In this document: positions 1-9,389 of the stretch, piece after piece
Position numbering within the stretch: the first letter of the stretch is position 1
Layout of the letters: each line of letters opens with the position of its first letter
Assembly: GCF_026151205.1 (NCBI RefSeq)
Contig: NC_087074.1
Location: 14,283,167-14,347,166 of the forward strand
Source: Bolinopsis microptera
Taxonomy: Eukaryota; Ctenophora; Tentaculata; Lobata; Bolinopsidae
Length of the DNA: 64,000 nt
Reading direction: 5' to 3'
The notes under the pieces: model-generated
Told to the model about the DNA's origin: nothing
Databases searched by the model: none
Seen by the model: only the letters and a program-made list of their open reading frames with translations
Translations under genes and position numbers: made by a program

Positions 1-205
1 TAACATTAACAGTACGTTGACACTCTACTATTAGTCAAGCTATGAGCATCATATAAGATTAAACTTAATTTAAAAAGTTGCAATTCGGACATAATAATAT
101 TAACACTATGATGTTAATAAGATAATATTACAGAGCTAGAGAAATATTTAACATAAACAATAAGTAAGATGGTGATCGTTACAGTATTGGGAAACTCTTT
201 TGTAC

Positions 206-2600
206 TTATAGTCCAGGTTTAAGCATTATGAACGCGTATGTCGAGATCAGAGCAATAATCACAGCAGCTATGATAAAACCGGCCCGGTATAAAAGCTTTC
301 TCGGGTTGTTTAAAGTAAGGATTTCAGACACATTCACAATGTTTTTATTCAAACCAGGGCGCTTATAACGATCCAGTCCAGCTTGGCTCCTATGCCCGGT
401 GCGGGCCATGATAACACGATCATCAACCCCGTGCTGATTCAAGCGAGTAGTTACAGTGGCTCGTAGCGATCGTAGTGAGAACTTTCCTTTCTCTGAGTCT
501 AATCCAGCGCGTTCGAAGTACTTCTTCTACTAGTAATTACGTCCGAGAGGTTTCTTAGTTCCGTACCTGTAATATAACTAACATAAAATTCATGAAAAAC
601 CTTTTGCGTGTGTGAAAATTCAAAAAGAATACAGAAACTATTAGTAAGATAAGATTCAATTCAAATGCTGTATCAAAGAATGCTATGAATTTGGTAAACA
701 TTTCAACAGGTAAATACAAAATGAAATACGATCATGAGTATTAAAAGACTGCTTAAAATTGTTGGGAGAGAACGTACCATACTAGATCTGTTGATGGATC
801 TGCTCTCCTAAGAGGATGTTGAAACAGTCTCAGCGTAGAAGAGTTCCTCATTTCTGGAGGGCAGCGGTCAAGATAGAAGTGATAGTAGAAGTAGAACGTT
901 TCTGTGTCGCTTTTCTTGCTGATATGGGTGACAGTCCTGCGTTTGTGGTGTATGTTTTTCAGACCAGGTTGACGATTTTTGGCCGCGTTCTCAACGTAAG
1001 TTGTGTCCACTGTTCTGTCTCCGATTGTGAAGGTAAAGCTCGCAGGGGTCATGTTGTTTAATTCCGTACCGCCTCTGAAAAATTTCAAAATTAGCACATT
1101 GCATAGCAGTAAATCAAAATTGTAGTTCGAAACTGAGTGCATGAAATGTGAAATTCCAACCAACATGTATGTTGAAGGAGAGCTCAGCTAATGTACCTGT
1201 TACACCTCAGAGTGAGTAGACGGCTTTATTTCAGCATTGGAAAGCGAGGTTATCAAAGAAGAAGATTCGAATGCAAAAGTTACCTCAATGCGAATGTGTA
1301 GGTTGTATAGAATATGAGAGAAGCCAACAGCTGCTCGGGATCAGAAGTGCCAAGTACGCTGAGGAGTCTTGCTGTATCGTCTTCAGACAGGTGGTCAGCT
1401 TGAGTGTTGGTAGGGGCTTTCATCGTGTACTGTTTCTGCTTCACGTATCCGTCATAGACGAGTTGAAAGGGGCGAAATCTTCGGTGCTTAAAGATGTTAT
1501 AATCTTCCCCGATGTTCAGATCGTCACATCTTGCACGTAAGACACGATTCAACCCTGAAGCAGAGGCATTTGTTTATCGCGGTAAATTGTGCCGAATTTG
1601 GTCCAATACCGGAATTATTGAAATACCGGAATAATTGAAATTGAAGTTTGAAAGAGGATTTGAATCAGAGAGAACATGAGCCTAAAATTTACAGAAAAAA
1701 AACTATTGATTGGAGTTAAAAAGAAAGACGACCAAATAATTCCTAACCTCCTAGGAGTCCGTGGAAGGTGACCTGGTCATAATCCTTCCCTTTAGATGCA
1801 ACATAGCGGACGAGACCGTTCGGCATTCTACTCAGTGGCATGACCTCCCAGCGAGTCTGCACCGTGGAATCCTCTTTAGCAAAGTCAGCGAAGGCGTTCA
1901 AAGCTGTCTGATTCTTTTTGAGGGTGTTCTCGGGGACAGTATTTGATAGATATCCCGTAACCGTCTTCTCAAGTTCACGATCGAGGTCAGTGCGAGGAGT
2001 AGTCTTCGATGAACCGGGGGTAGCTGGGTCACTTCCATACAGTATGTTGCTGATGGAGAACTGATGTAGAAGAGGATCGACATCAGCTTCGTCGAGGAGG
2101 CGGCAAGAGCGATTATGAGCTGATTCTGCAGATCGGGTCCGGGTCGTCCTCGGGGTGTCCACACTGTTGCTCTGGGTCCGTGCTGAATCTGAAGATCGGG
2201 TCCGGGTCGTCCTCAGGGTGTCCACACTGTTGCTCTGGGTCCGTGCCGAATCTGAAGATCGGGTCCGGGTTGTCCTCGGGGTGTCCACACTGTTGCTCTG
2301 GGTCCGTGCTGAATCTGAAGATCGGGTCCGGGTCGTCCTCAGGGTGTCCACACTGTTGCTCTGGGTCCGTGCTGAATCTGAAGATCGGGTCCGGGTCGTC
2401 GTACGAGTATCATTGCTGTTGCTCTGAGTCTGTGGTATAAGGTCTTCGATTCCGACATCAAAGTTTCCATATATGTCAATATCCGCGTCAAAATCATCGC
2501 TGGATTGAAAACTGTCGCTGGAGTCAAAATTATCCCTGGAGTTTCCATCTGTTAGCTGCGACGGAGTTGGAAAGTAATCTGGGTCATCATCCGCGGACAT
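206..2600 (-). pseudogene. Crypton-like tyrosine recombinase, 4 exons, two in-frame stops
   Basis: Exons read on the minus strand: 2600-1748, 1554-1284, 1074-778 and 566-206. All junctions are GT-AG and the phases agree; the total is 1782 nt (593 codons plus stop). Residues 1-200 are acidic and Ser/Thr-rich with about four 20-residue direct repeats. Residues about 215-290 resemble the SAM-like core-binding domain of Crypton/DUF3504 recombinases. The catalytic domain follows: box I Arg375 in FALRGGTEL (the Arg codon is split by intron 2), box II Arg509 in SLRAT, His532 in TGHRS, and Tyr541 in DRYKRP as the presumed nucleophile. Where relatives usually have NHSLRAT, this copy has Arg506 in place of His. 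Codons 486-487 (532-527) are TAG TAG between GRNY and KKYFERAG, so the copy appears inactive unless it is read through or spliced around. The last 29 residues are strongly hydrophobic (FIIAAVIIALISTYAFIM), like a tail anchor. Family assignment is by recalled motifs, not a search. Confidence 0.85.
2120..2420. repeat. 60-bp coding minisatellite in the recombinase N-terminus
   Basis: About four and a half direct copies of a 60-bp unit (plus-strand core TCCACACTGTTGCTCTGGGT) lie inside exon 1 of the recombinase. On the minus strand they encode a repeated 20-residue Ser/Thr/Arg block (RTTRTRSSDSARTQSNSVDT). Copies differ by only a few bases, so the expansion is recent. Confidence 0.85.
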
Positions 2601-3229
2601 GGTGAAAAATTAAACACCCCTGCCAAAGATGTCAATATTAGTTGCTATCAGTAATTAAGACATTGAAAGAAAACTTGAGAAAATATCAACGGATAATACA
2701 TGTTCGCTAAAATAGGCAACTGTAAGTTTTTAGATGACATTGGTCCTATTCCCGACAAGCAGCAATATATTTTCAGATTATGCATAAACTTGAGCAAAAA
2801 GTGTCCTATAAAGAGGTAAACTTCAAACATTTTCTGCCCTTTGATCCGATCAGGTCACAGTGCGATGTGCATCATTGGTTAAAAAGTTTAATCTACCATT
2901 GGGAATTACAAAAGTGAGTGGCAACGTTGAGAAAAGCAAAGCAAATTTCTCGGGAGCGAAAAGTTCAGGTTCAAGAACAATAAACTAACAGGGCAGCAGA
3001 CCAGCTTGAAGCTCGACAAGAATATCTGACCAGAGCTCAGGAATCGTGGTGGCTCGGACAGGAAATGAGGACATTGTTTCCTGGTGCAGCGGAACAGAAA
3101 GTTGAAAGTGAAAGCGATTTACCGGACACCATATTCCTCGATACCCGTTTGCAGTTCATAGTGGCCTATGAACTGCAAACGGGTCGGAAGACGTTTCAAA
3201 AGGTCACATGTGCGCCCGCATGTGTTAGT
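2601..3229. other. Spacer between recombinase and kinase genes; one open stretch
   Basis: No recognisable gene. One plus-strand frame is open from about 2990 to 3243 (about 83 codons, containing EYLTRAQESWWLGQEMRTLF) but has no start codon and no convincing splice sites. I do not recognise it, and it may be chance or a relic exon. The palindrome at 3143-3184 lies within it. Confidence 0.4.
3143..3184. repeat. 18-bp-arm inverted repeat
   Basis: ACCCGTTTGCAGTTCATA is followed by a 6-base spacer (GTGGCC) and then its exact reverse complement. It lies about 560 bp upstream of the kinase TATA box. It could form a cruciform or hairpin, or be the paired ends of a tiny foldback element. Confidence 0.9.
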
Positions 3230-3308
3230 CACGTGACGTGATTCCTGTCGTATTGAAGCAAGGATAGCGCGCTGAACAAATCACGTGACACACGCAGTTT
3301 GGCACGTG
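3230..3308. promoter_or_regulatory. Three CACGTG E-boxes upstream of the kinase gene
   Basis: CACGTG hexamers occur at 3230-3235, 3282-3287 and 3303-3308; the first two sit in TCACGTGA-like contexts. They lie 400-480 bp upstream of the TATA box. This motif is known to bind bHLH-ZIP factors (USF/MITF/Myc type); any role here is inferred. Confidence 0.45.
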
Positions 3309-3707
3309 TTTGGATAGTGAAACTTTTCTCATGAGAAACTGCTCGCAAACAGTTGCACGATTACAATTCCTTCCTCCCCAGACACTGAACGGTAATTTAG
3401 AAACAGAAACTACAGTCTACACTAATTAGCTCACTGTACGATTATTGCAATTGAATTCATCGTTAATGAATTAAACCGGTTTCAACTATAGTTCTAAGTA
3501 ACTTGTAAGTTGTTGTCTTATGGAATTTCACATGCAGAGACGATACAGAAACTGAAAATGTTTTAGAGAACTCCGGGCTATATTGCTACTGGTCAAATTA
3601 AATGTCACTTGTTATCGGGCTATATCATGAGCGGGCTGTAGAGATATTGGGCCCTTTGACAGCGGGCTGGTGAGAGCCCGCTATGCGAAAAAGCGCACGC
3701 TGGTGGA

Positions 3708-3715
3708 TATATAAG
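3708..3715 (+). promoter_or_regulatory. TATA box of the CaMKK-like gene
   Basis: TATATAAG lies about 157 bp upstream of the proposed start codon at 3865, predicting a transcription start near 3738. A GTAAGT at 3777 could splice a short leader, but a continuous 5' UTR to 3864 is equally possible. Confidence 0.6.
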
Positions 3716-3864
3716 ACCGGAGTGACGGACAAATATTTCTCTTCGTTACTGTGAATTTCGTTTGACTTGTCCGTCAGTAAGTGTTGTATTATAGTTGTTG
3801 AGTTGTCATAGTTTTGTGTTTTAGCTTTGTTGGAGGTGGAGGAGGAGTTTGATTGTCTTTCCTT

Positions 3865-6800
3865 ATGTCGGATGTTCAAGTACGATAGTGAACAACTTTT
3901 TAGACTTACTTTACTAGAATATAATATGAAGTTTGTTACTGTTGTCTGTTAGTAATATGAACACTTGTTAGGTATACTTCAACAATTGTAGACCTCATTG
4001 AAAGTAGGTTTTGACGCGCAACATAAGGTTTCATTTTCGGCTGCAAAGTGCGAACTATTAACCTGGTGTTTTGTTTCAGGAATACGAGCAGCTGAACAAC
4101 TACATTTTGAAAGAGGTGCTTGGTAACGGCTCCTATGGGATTGTGAAACACTGTACTGATCAGTCAACAAATGTGGACTACGCCATCAAGATCATCAGCA
4201 AGAAACGTATCAAAGCAAAAGCTGGATTTTCAGGTATCTGCCAATAGTGTCCTCTTTTATTAGTACCTAATTGTATAATTTTCCTCTGTTAACATCGAAC
4301 ATTGGACTGTAAACCAGCAAAGAGATTGTGTAGTATCATCATAGTACAGAGTTTAAATCTTCGCATCATGATATTGATTATATCCAACTGTACAGTGTAC
4401 ATTGAACTGAAGAATGGGGTAGTCCCCCAACTTTACATGTTACCCATGAGCCTAGAGGAGGGGTTTTTGAAAATTACACTAATGTATTTTTTACGCAACA
4501 GCTACGTGTAAACTGTAAAGTGGCTTAGTACGGGGTGGGGAGTGGGCTCTAAAGTGGCCAAAGTTATAGGCTTACGTAATATGAGAATAAACACATATTC
4601 CTTAGACTAACCCTCTATCCCCATCAGTTCTAACCCTCCAACCCCACCAGTTCTAACCCTCTAACCCCACCAGTTCTAACCCTCCTACCCCACCAATTCT
4701 AACCCTCTAACCCCACCAGTTCTAACCCTCCTACCCCACCAATTCTAACCCTCCTACCCCACCAATTCTAACCCTCCAACCCCACCAGTTCTAACCCTCT
4801 AACCCCACCAGTTCTAACCCTCCAACCCCACCAGTTCTAACCCTGCTACCCCACCAATTCTAACCCTCCAACCCCACCAATTCTAACCCTCCAACCCCAC
4901 CAGTTCTAACCCTCCAGCCCCACCAGTTCTAACCCTCCAACCCCACCAGTTCTAACCCTCCTACCCCACCAATTATAACCCTCCTACCCCACCAATTCTA
5001 ACCCTCCAACCCCACCAGTTCTAACCCTCCAACCCCACCAATTCTAACCCTCCAACCCCACCAGTTCTAACCCTCCAACCCCACCAGTTCTAACCCTCCA
5101 ACCCCACCAGTTCTAACCCTCCTACCCCACCAATTCTAACCCTCCTACCCCACCAATTCTAACCCTCCAACCCCACCAGTTCTAACCCTCTAACCCCACC
5201 AATTCTAACCCTCTAACCCCACCAATTCTAACCCTCTAACCCCACCAATTCTAACCCTCCAACCCCACCAGTTCTAACCCTCCAACCCCACCAGTTCTAA
5301 CCCTCCAACCCCACCAGTTCTAACCCTCCAACCCCACCAGTTCTAACCCTCCAACTCCACCAGGACGATCATTAAAAGGTCCCCCCAGAAGGCAGCCCCC
5401 AGGAAGGAAACCAAGCGCCAGCAGCAATCCTCTCGACAAGATCCACATGGAGATAGCCATCCTGAAGAAGTGCGAACACGATAACATCGTGTGTATGAAG
5501 GAAGTAATAGATGACACTCAGTCTCCGGAACAGAATATCTATCTAGTCTTCGAACTCATGTCCAACGGACAGGTAAGTTGGGAGCTTTCTATTTTCATTT
5601 TCTTATTATTAACTACTTAAAGTTCTGGCAGGTATTAGCGTTTTACAAAGGTAGAGTGAAATGTTTAATCTTTTTAGAATGCCACTAATGTTTGTTTTAC
5701 TTTGCGAGTTGTCTTTTGATCAGATTTTAACTATAACCTCCCAAAAGGTGATGGAGGAACCGAATATGGGATCAAAAGCTCAAGTTAACCCCCTGCCAGA
5801 GCAAACATGTAAACGATTCTTCAGGCATCTCCTCCTAGGACTCGAGTACTGTGCGTCCAATCTCTATTTGTTTAGCTAATTTTCTTTTCAAATTCATCAA
5901 AACCACCAAAGTTCTGTTTACTTGATATTTTTCTACTATTTGATCTTAATTCTTAATGCGACTAATGATTCATGTTTCAGTGCACTATCAAAAGATTATT
6001 CACCGAGACATCAAGCCCTCTAATTTACTGTTAGGAAGCAATGGGGAACTTAAAATAGCAGGTAATAATAAGAGTCATAAGACTGAGAGGAACAGCACAG
6101 TGTTATACTTATAAATGGCGAGAACAAAAGGGATAAGGGAAAATAAGGATGAAGTTTTGTGTTTAGTATACTACATTTTATGAAGCATACTTTGTTAACG
6201 ACAGCTAACCAACCCCAGATTTCGGAGTATCCGAGATATTTGAAGGAGACAGAGCTGTTGTAAAGAACTCAGCCGGATCCCCCGCATTCCTCCCCCCAGA
6301 AGCTGTGGACCCCGACATCACCAGTTTTGACGGCCAGTTACTGGATATCTGGGCCTGTGGGGTGACACTTTGGATATTCTGTTTCGGGAGGGTTCCGTTC
6401 AGGGGTGATAGTATCCTGAAGCTTCATGAGAATATTAGAGAAGCAAAGTGAGTAGCTTTATTTGTGTGAGTCTTTAGGTGCTTATGTTAGGACTTGCCCT
6501 TCGCTCTTTGTAACCTTTGTCAGCTTTTTATTTTATCTTATTTTGATTATGGTGAACATTGTTCATGTCTCATAGTATTGAGAAACATCTTATATTTACA
6601 ACGATCAACGACATTTATCTCCTTCGTACAAGTGTGCTATAATTGTACTCATCATTATCAGGTTAGTGTTTCCAGAGAGTGACATGCTAAACGATGATCT
6701 AAAAGACCTCTTCCAGAGACTTATGGCCAAGGTATACCTTTCTCTTCAATTTTGGAAAATCCAGGGTTTTGAGAAAGTGGACAAAATATCATTTCATTTC

Positions 6801-9389
6801 TATCTCGTACGAGACCCATTCACGGGTTCCACTGACCAATCGTCAAGTACCTCTTGAAATAGACTGCAAAACAAAAACTGGTGTTGATTTTTGCCTGCAA
6901 TTATTCCCAAATTTGAGTGACTCTTACTACTTTACTATAATAGTGCTACTATGGACAATACCCCTCTTTGAAGCTTCGTTACTTTATTGACAATATTTAA
7001 AAAAACTGAGTGATATAAACCATGTCACAGCATGTTGATATTTTAATAGATGTATAAATTCTAACAGATGTATAGACTCGCTCTCTTCAGAATGTAGATG
7101 ACCGCATCAGCATAGAGGAGGCAAAGTCCCACCCGTGGGTGACGGATAACGGACAGATAACGCTGAAAACCAGCGCTCAGAACTGTAACTTGGTGGAGGT
7201 TAGCGATGCAGAGATCGCCAACGCTGTCACCTGCATCAAGTGGGGAACCATGGTGAGTTACCAATACCGTTCACCAAGTTACCAAGTTACCTAGTTACCT
7301 AGTTACCAAGTTACCTAGTTACCAAGTTACCAAGTTACCAAGTTACCTAGTTACCAAGTTACATAGTTACCAAGTTAACTAGTTACCTAGTTACCTAGTT
7401 ACCAATTTACTTAGTTACCTAGTTACCTAGTTACCTAGTTACCTAGTTACCTAATTACCTAGTTACCAAGTTACTTAGTTACCTAGTTACCTAGTTACCT
7501 AGTTACCAAGTTACCTAGTTACCTAGTTACCTAGTTACCAAGTTACCTAGTTACCTAGTTACCTAGTTACTTAGTTACCTAGTTACCAGAGGCACATATT
7601 AGGTGCGGTAAAAAAATCGAAATTATGCGGTACCGCACCCGACTATAAAGGTTAAATGTGCGGTAAGGTGCGGTAAATTTTTACCAATTATGCGGCAAAT
7701 GTGCGGCGATTTTTTCGAAATTTGTGCGGGAATTGAGCGGTTTTCCTTTGCATTTTTTCAAGGACTTTGGAAATTCTAAACGTATAACCGCCGCTCTTAT
7801 CAAAAATAGGTCTGTTTATGTGTTACTGAAGGTGTAGTTCTTTACTAAGACCATGATTGAACCTAATATTGAGATTCAGTTATCTGAGAAAAGTGACTTG
7901 ATCTGGTAGAGATCAGGAAACAGTTATTTGAAGACGCCTCTTGATAGAGTCGATCAGATCCCATGCAGGTATCTTCTGTTTCTTGTGTGGTGAACTGGAT
8001 GATGGGTCACTGTCTGTAGCTGTTCGTTTCTTTAGGAAACGGTCCATGACGTTGTGATGTGATATAGAGTAAGCAGATGATGTGGTGAAGTTACGAATGA
8101 TAACTGATACACTATAATCGAAGTACGGTAATGACGAGGGTTCTATAACAGCCTGGGTCACGGTCCCGAAAGGGCCTGGGTCACGGTCCCGAAAGGGCCT
8201 GGGTAACGGTCCCGAAAGGGCCTGGGTCACGGTTCCGAAAAGGCCTGGGTCACGTGGTAACCGGGTCACGTGGCCTAGGCATGAGTTCCAAAAGGGCCTG
8301 GGTAACGGTCCCGAAAGGGCCTGGGTCAGGGTCCCGAAAGGGCCTGGGTCAGGGTCCCGAAAGGGCCTGGGTCACGTGGTAACTGGGTCACGTGGCCTAA
8401 GTATGAGTTCCAAAAGGGCCTGGGTCACGGTCCCGAAAGGGCCTGGGTCAGGGTCCCGAAAGGGCCTGGGTCAGGGTCCCGAAAGGGCCTGGGTCAGGGT
8501 CCCGAAAGGGCCTGAGTCACGGTCCCGAAAGGGCCTGAGTCACGGTCCTAAAAGACCCCGACTTTTAAAATATTTTGGTTTTTACACTCGAAAATCTTAA
8601 CGCGAAAATTTCAAAATTATGCGAAATTACGCGGAAAATTCTAGATTATGCGGAAATATGCAGAAAATTACAAAATGTGCAGAAATGTGCGGAAAACAAT
8701 AAATTATGCGGAAATGCGCGGAAAACGGTAAATTGTGCGATCCCGCACCCATCGCACCTAATATGTGCCTCTGCTAGTTACCTAGTTACCAATTTACTTA
8801 GTTACCTAGTTACCTAGTTACCTAGTTACCAAGTTACTTAGTTACCTAGTTACCTAGTTACCAAGTTACTTAGTTACCTAGTTACCAAGTTACTTAGTTA
8901 CCTAGTTACCTAGTTACCAAGTTACTTAGTTACCTAGTTACCTAGTTACCTAGTTACCTAGTTACCAAGTTACTTAGTTGGTCACCGTAGTTAGTATCCA
9001 GGCTGCTAGACAAGTTACCAGGCTTATAAACAAGTTATTATGGTGGGTAATCTGGAAATTCTTGTGCAACAAACTTGAGATAAACCACCTAATGAATCTT
9101 TCGTTTCAGATGAGAATTTACAACATCGCAAGGAACAGATCATTTAAACTCCGTTCTGACAGAAAATCCCGCTCCCTTCCAAAGTAAGCTGTGTTTCGCT
9201 TGTTACATACAGCCATAGAGATAACTAATTCAATCTCCCCGTTCTGTTTACCATTTTAGATTTTATTCGGATAATTCTACTAATGCAACCCCGGCCCCTA
9301 ATCACGACCTTCATTTTCTCAGAACACCCGCGGACAATGTCCAGAACTCCATGGGAGAGTTACATATAGAGGAACCCACAGTAACTTGA
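3865..9389 (+). CDS. Calcium/calmodulin-dependent protein kinase kinase-like Ser/Thr kinase
   Basis: Ten coding exons: 3865-3879, 4080-4233, 5364-5572, 5748-5850, 5981-6061, 6219-6447, 6662-6731, 7091-7252, 9110-9183 and 9260-9389 (1227 nt, 408 residues; all junctions in phase). Kinase motifs: Gly-loop GNGSYGIV (20-27), ATP lysine K42 in YAIK, an Arg/Pro-rich insert (about 57-78, with KGPPRRQPPGRK) typical of CaMKKs, HRDIKPSN with catalytic D170, DFG at 188-190, PPEAV in place of APE, and DIWACG. After the kinase domain a basic stretch (RIYNIARNRSFKLRSDRK) sits where CaMKKs have the autoinhibitory/calmodulin-binding region. CaMKKs phosphorylate the activation loop of CaMKI/IV and AMPK; that role here is by family. 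The N-terminus is very short. The five-residue first exon (MSDVQ) is inferred from its phase and its GTACGA donor, so the true start is the least certain part. The exon 4 acceptor (CCAAAAG) is weak. Confidence 0.92.
4605..5363 (+). repeat. 23-bp minisatellite in kinase intron 2, ending at the acceptor
   Basis: There are 32 head-to-tail units of exactly 23 bp (TTCTAACCCTCCAACCCCACCAG with minor variants) after a diverged first copy. The final AG of the last unit (5362-5363) is the splice acceptor of kinase exon 3. Each unit carries CTAAC, a pyrimidine-rich run and a terminal AG or AA. By eye 19 units end in AG and 13 in AA. Confidence 0.95.
7276..7586 (+). repeat. 8-bp array (TAGTTACC/AAGTTACC), left part
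   Basis: This near-continuous 8-bp array starts just after the exon 8 donor. The donor itself reads GTGAGTTACC and so already contains AGTTACC, one unit. The array continues at 8774 after a transposon insertion. Confidence 0.93.
7587..8773. mobile_element. hAT-like non-autonomous element inserted in the 8-bp array
   Basis: The ends are perfect 21-bp inverted repeats beginning CAGAGGCACATATTAGG (7587-7607 and 8753-8773). CTAGTTAC flanks both sides (7579-7586 and 8774-8781), consistent with the 8-bp target duplication of hAT elements, although the array period is also 8. Both subterminal regions are rich in TGCGG motifs, as in transposase-binding regions of hATs. A minus-strand stretch near 8047-7913 (MDRFLKKRTATDS, then a Lys-rich segment) resembles the N-terminus of some hAT transposases. 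Positions 8150-8545 hold a 23-bp repeat (core CCTGGGTCACGGTCCCGAAA). It has no intact transposase. Confidence 0.85.
8774..8979 (+). repeat. 8-bp array (TAGTTACC), right part
   Basis: Continuation of the array at 7276 on the far side of the hAT-like insertion, in the same phase. It ends about 130 bp before the exon 9 acceptor. Confidence 0.93.

Noticed and set aside
2155-2440. Plus-strand repeated frames opposite recombinase exon 1
   Set aside because: Antisense shadow of the 60-bp coding repeat; the minus frame joins in phase with downstream catalytic exons.
4605-5363. Telomere array (CTAACCCT in each unit)
   Set aside because: The 23-bp period, CCCCACCAG end and exact junction with an exon do not fit (CCCTAA)n; a splice-site-derived unit explains it better.
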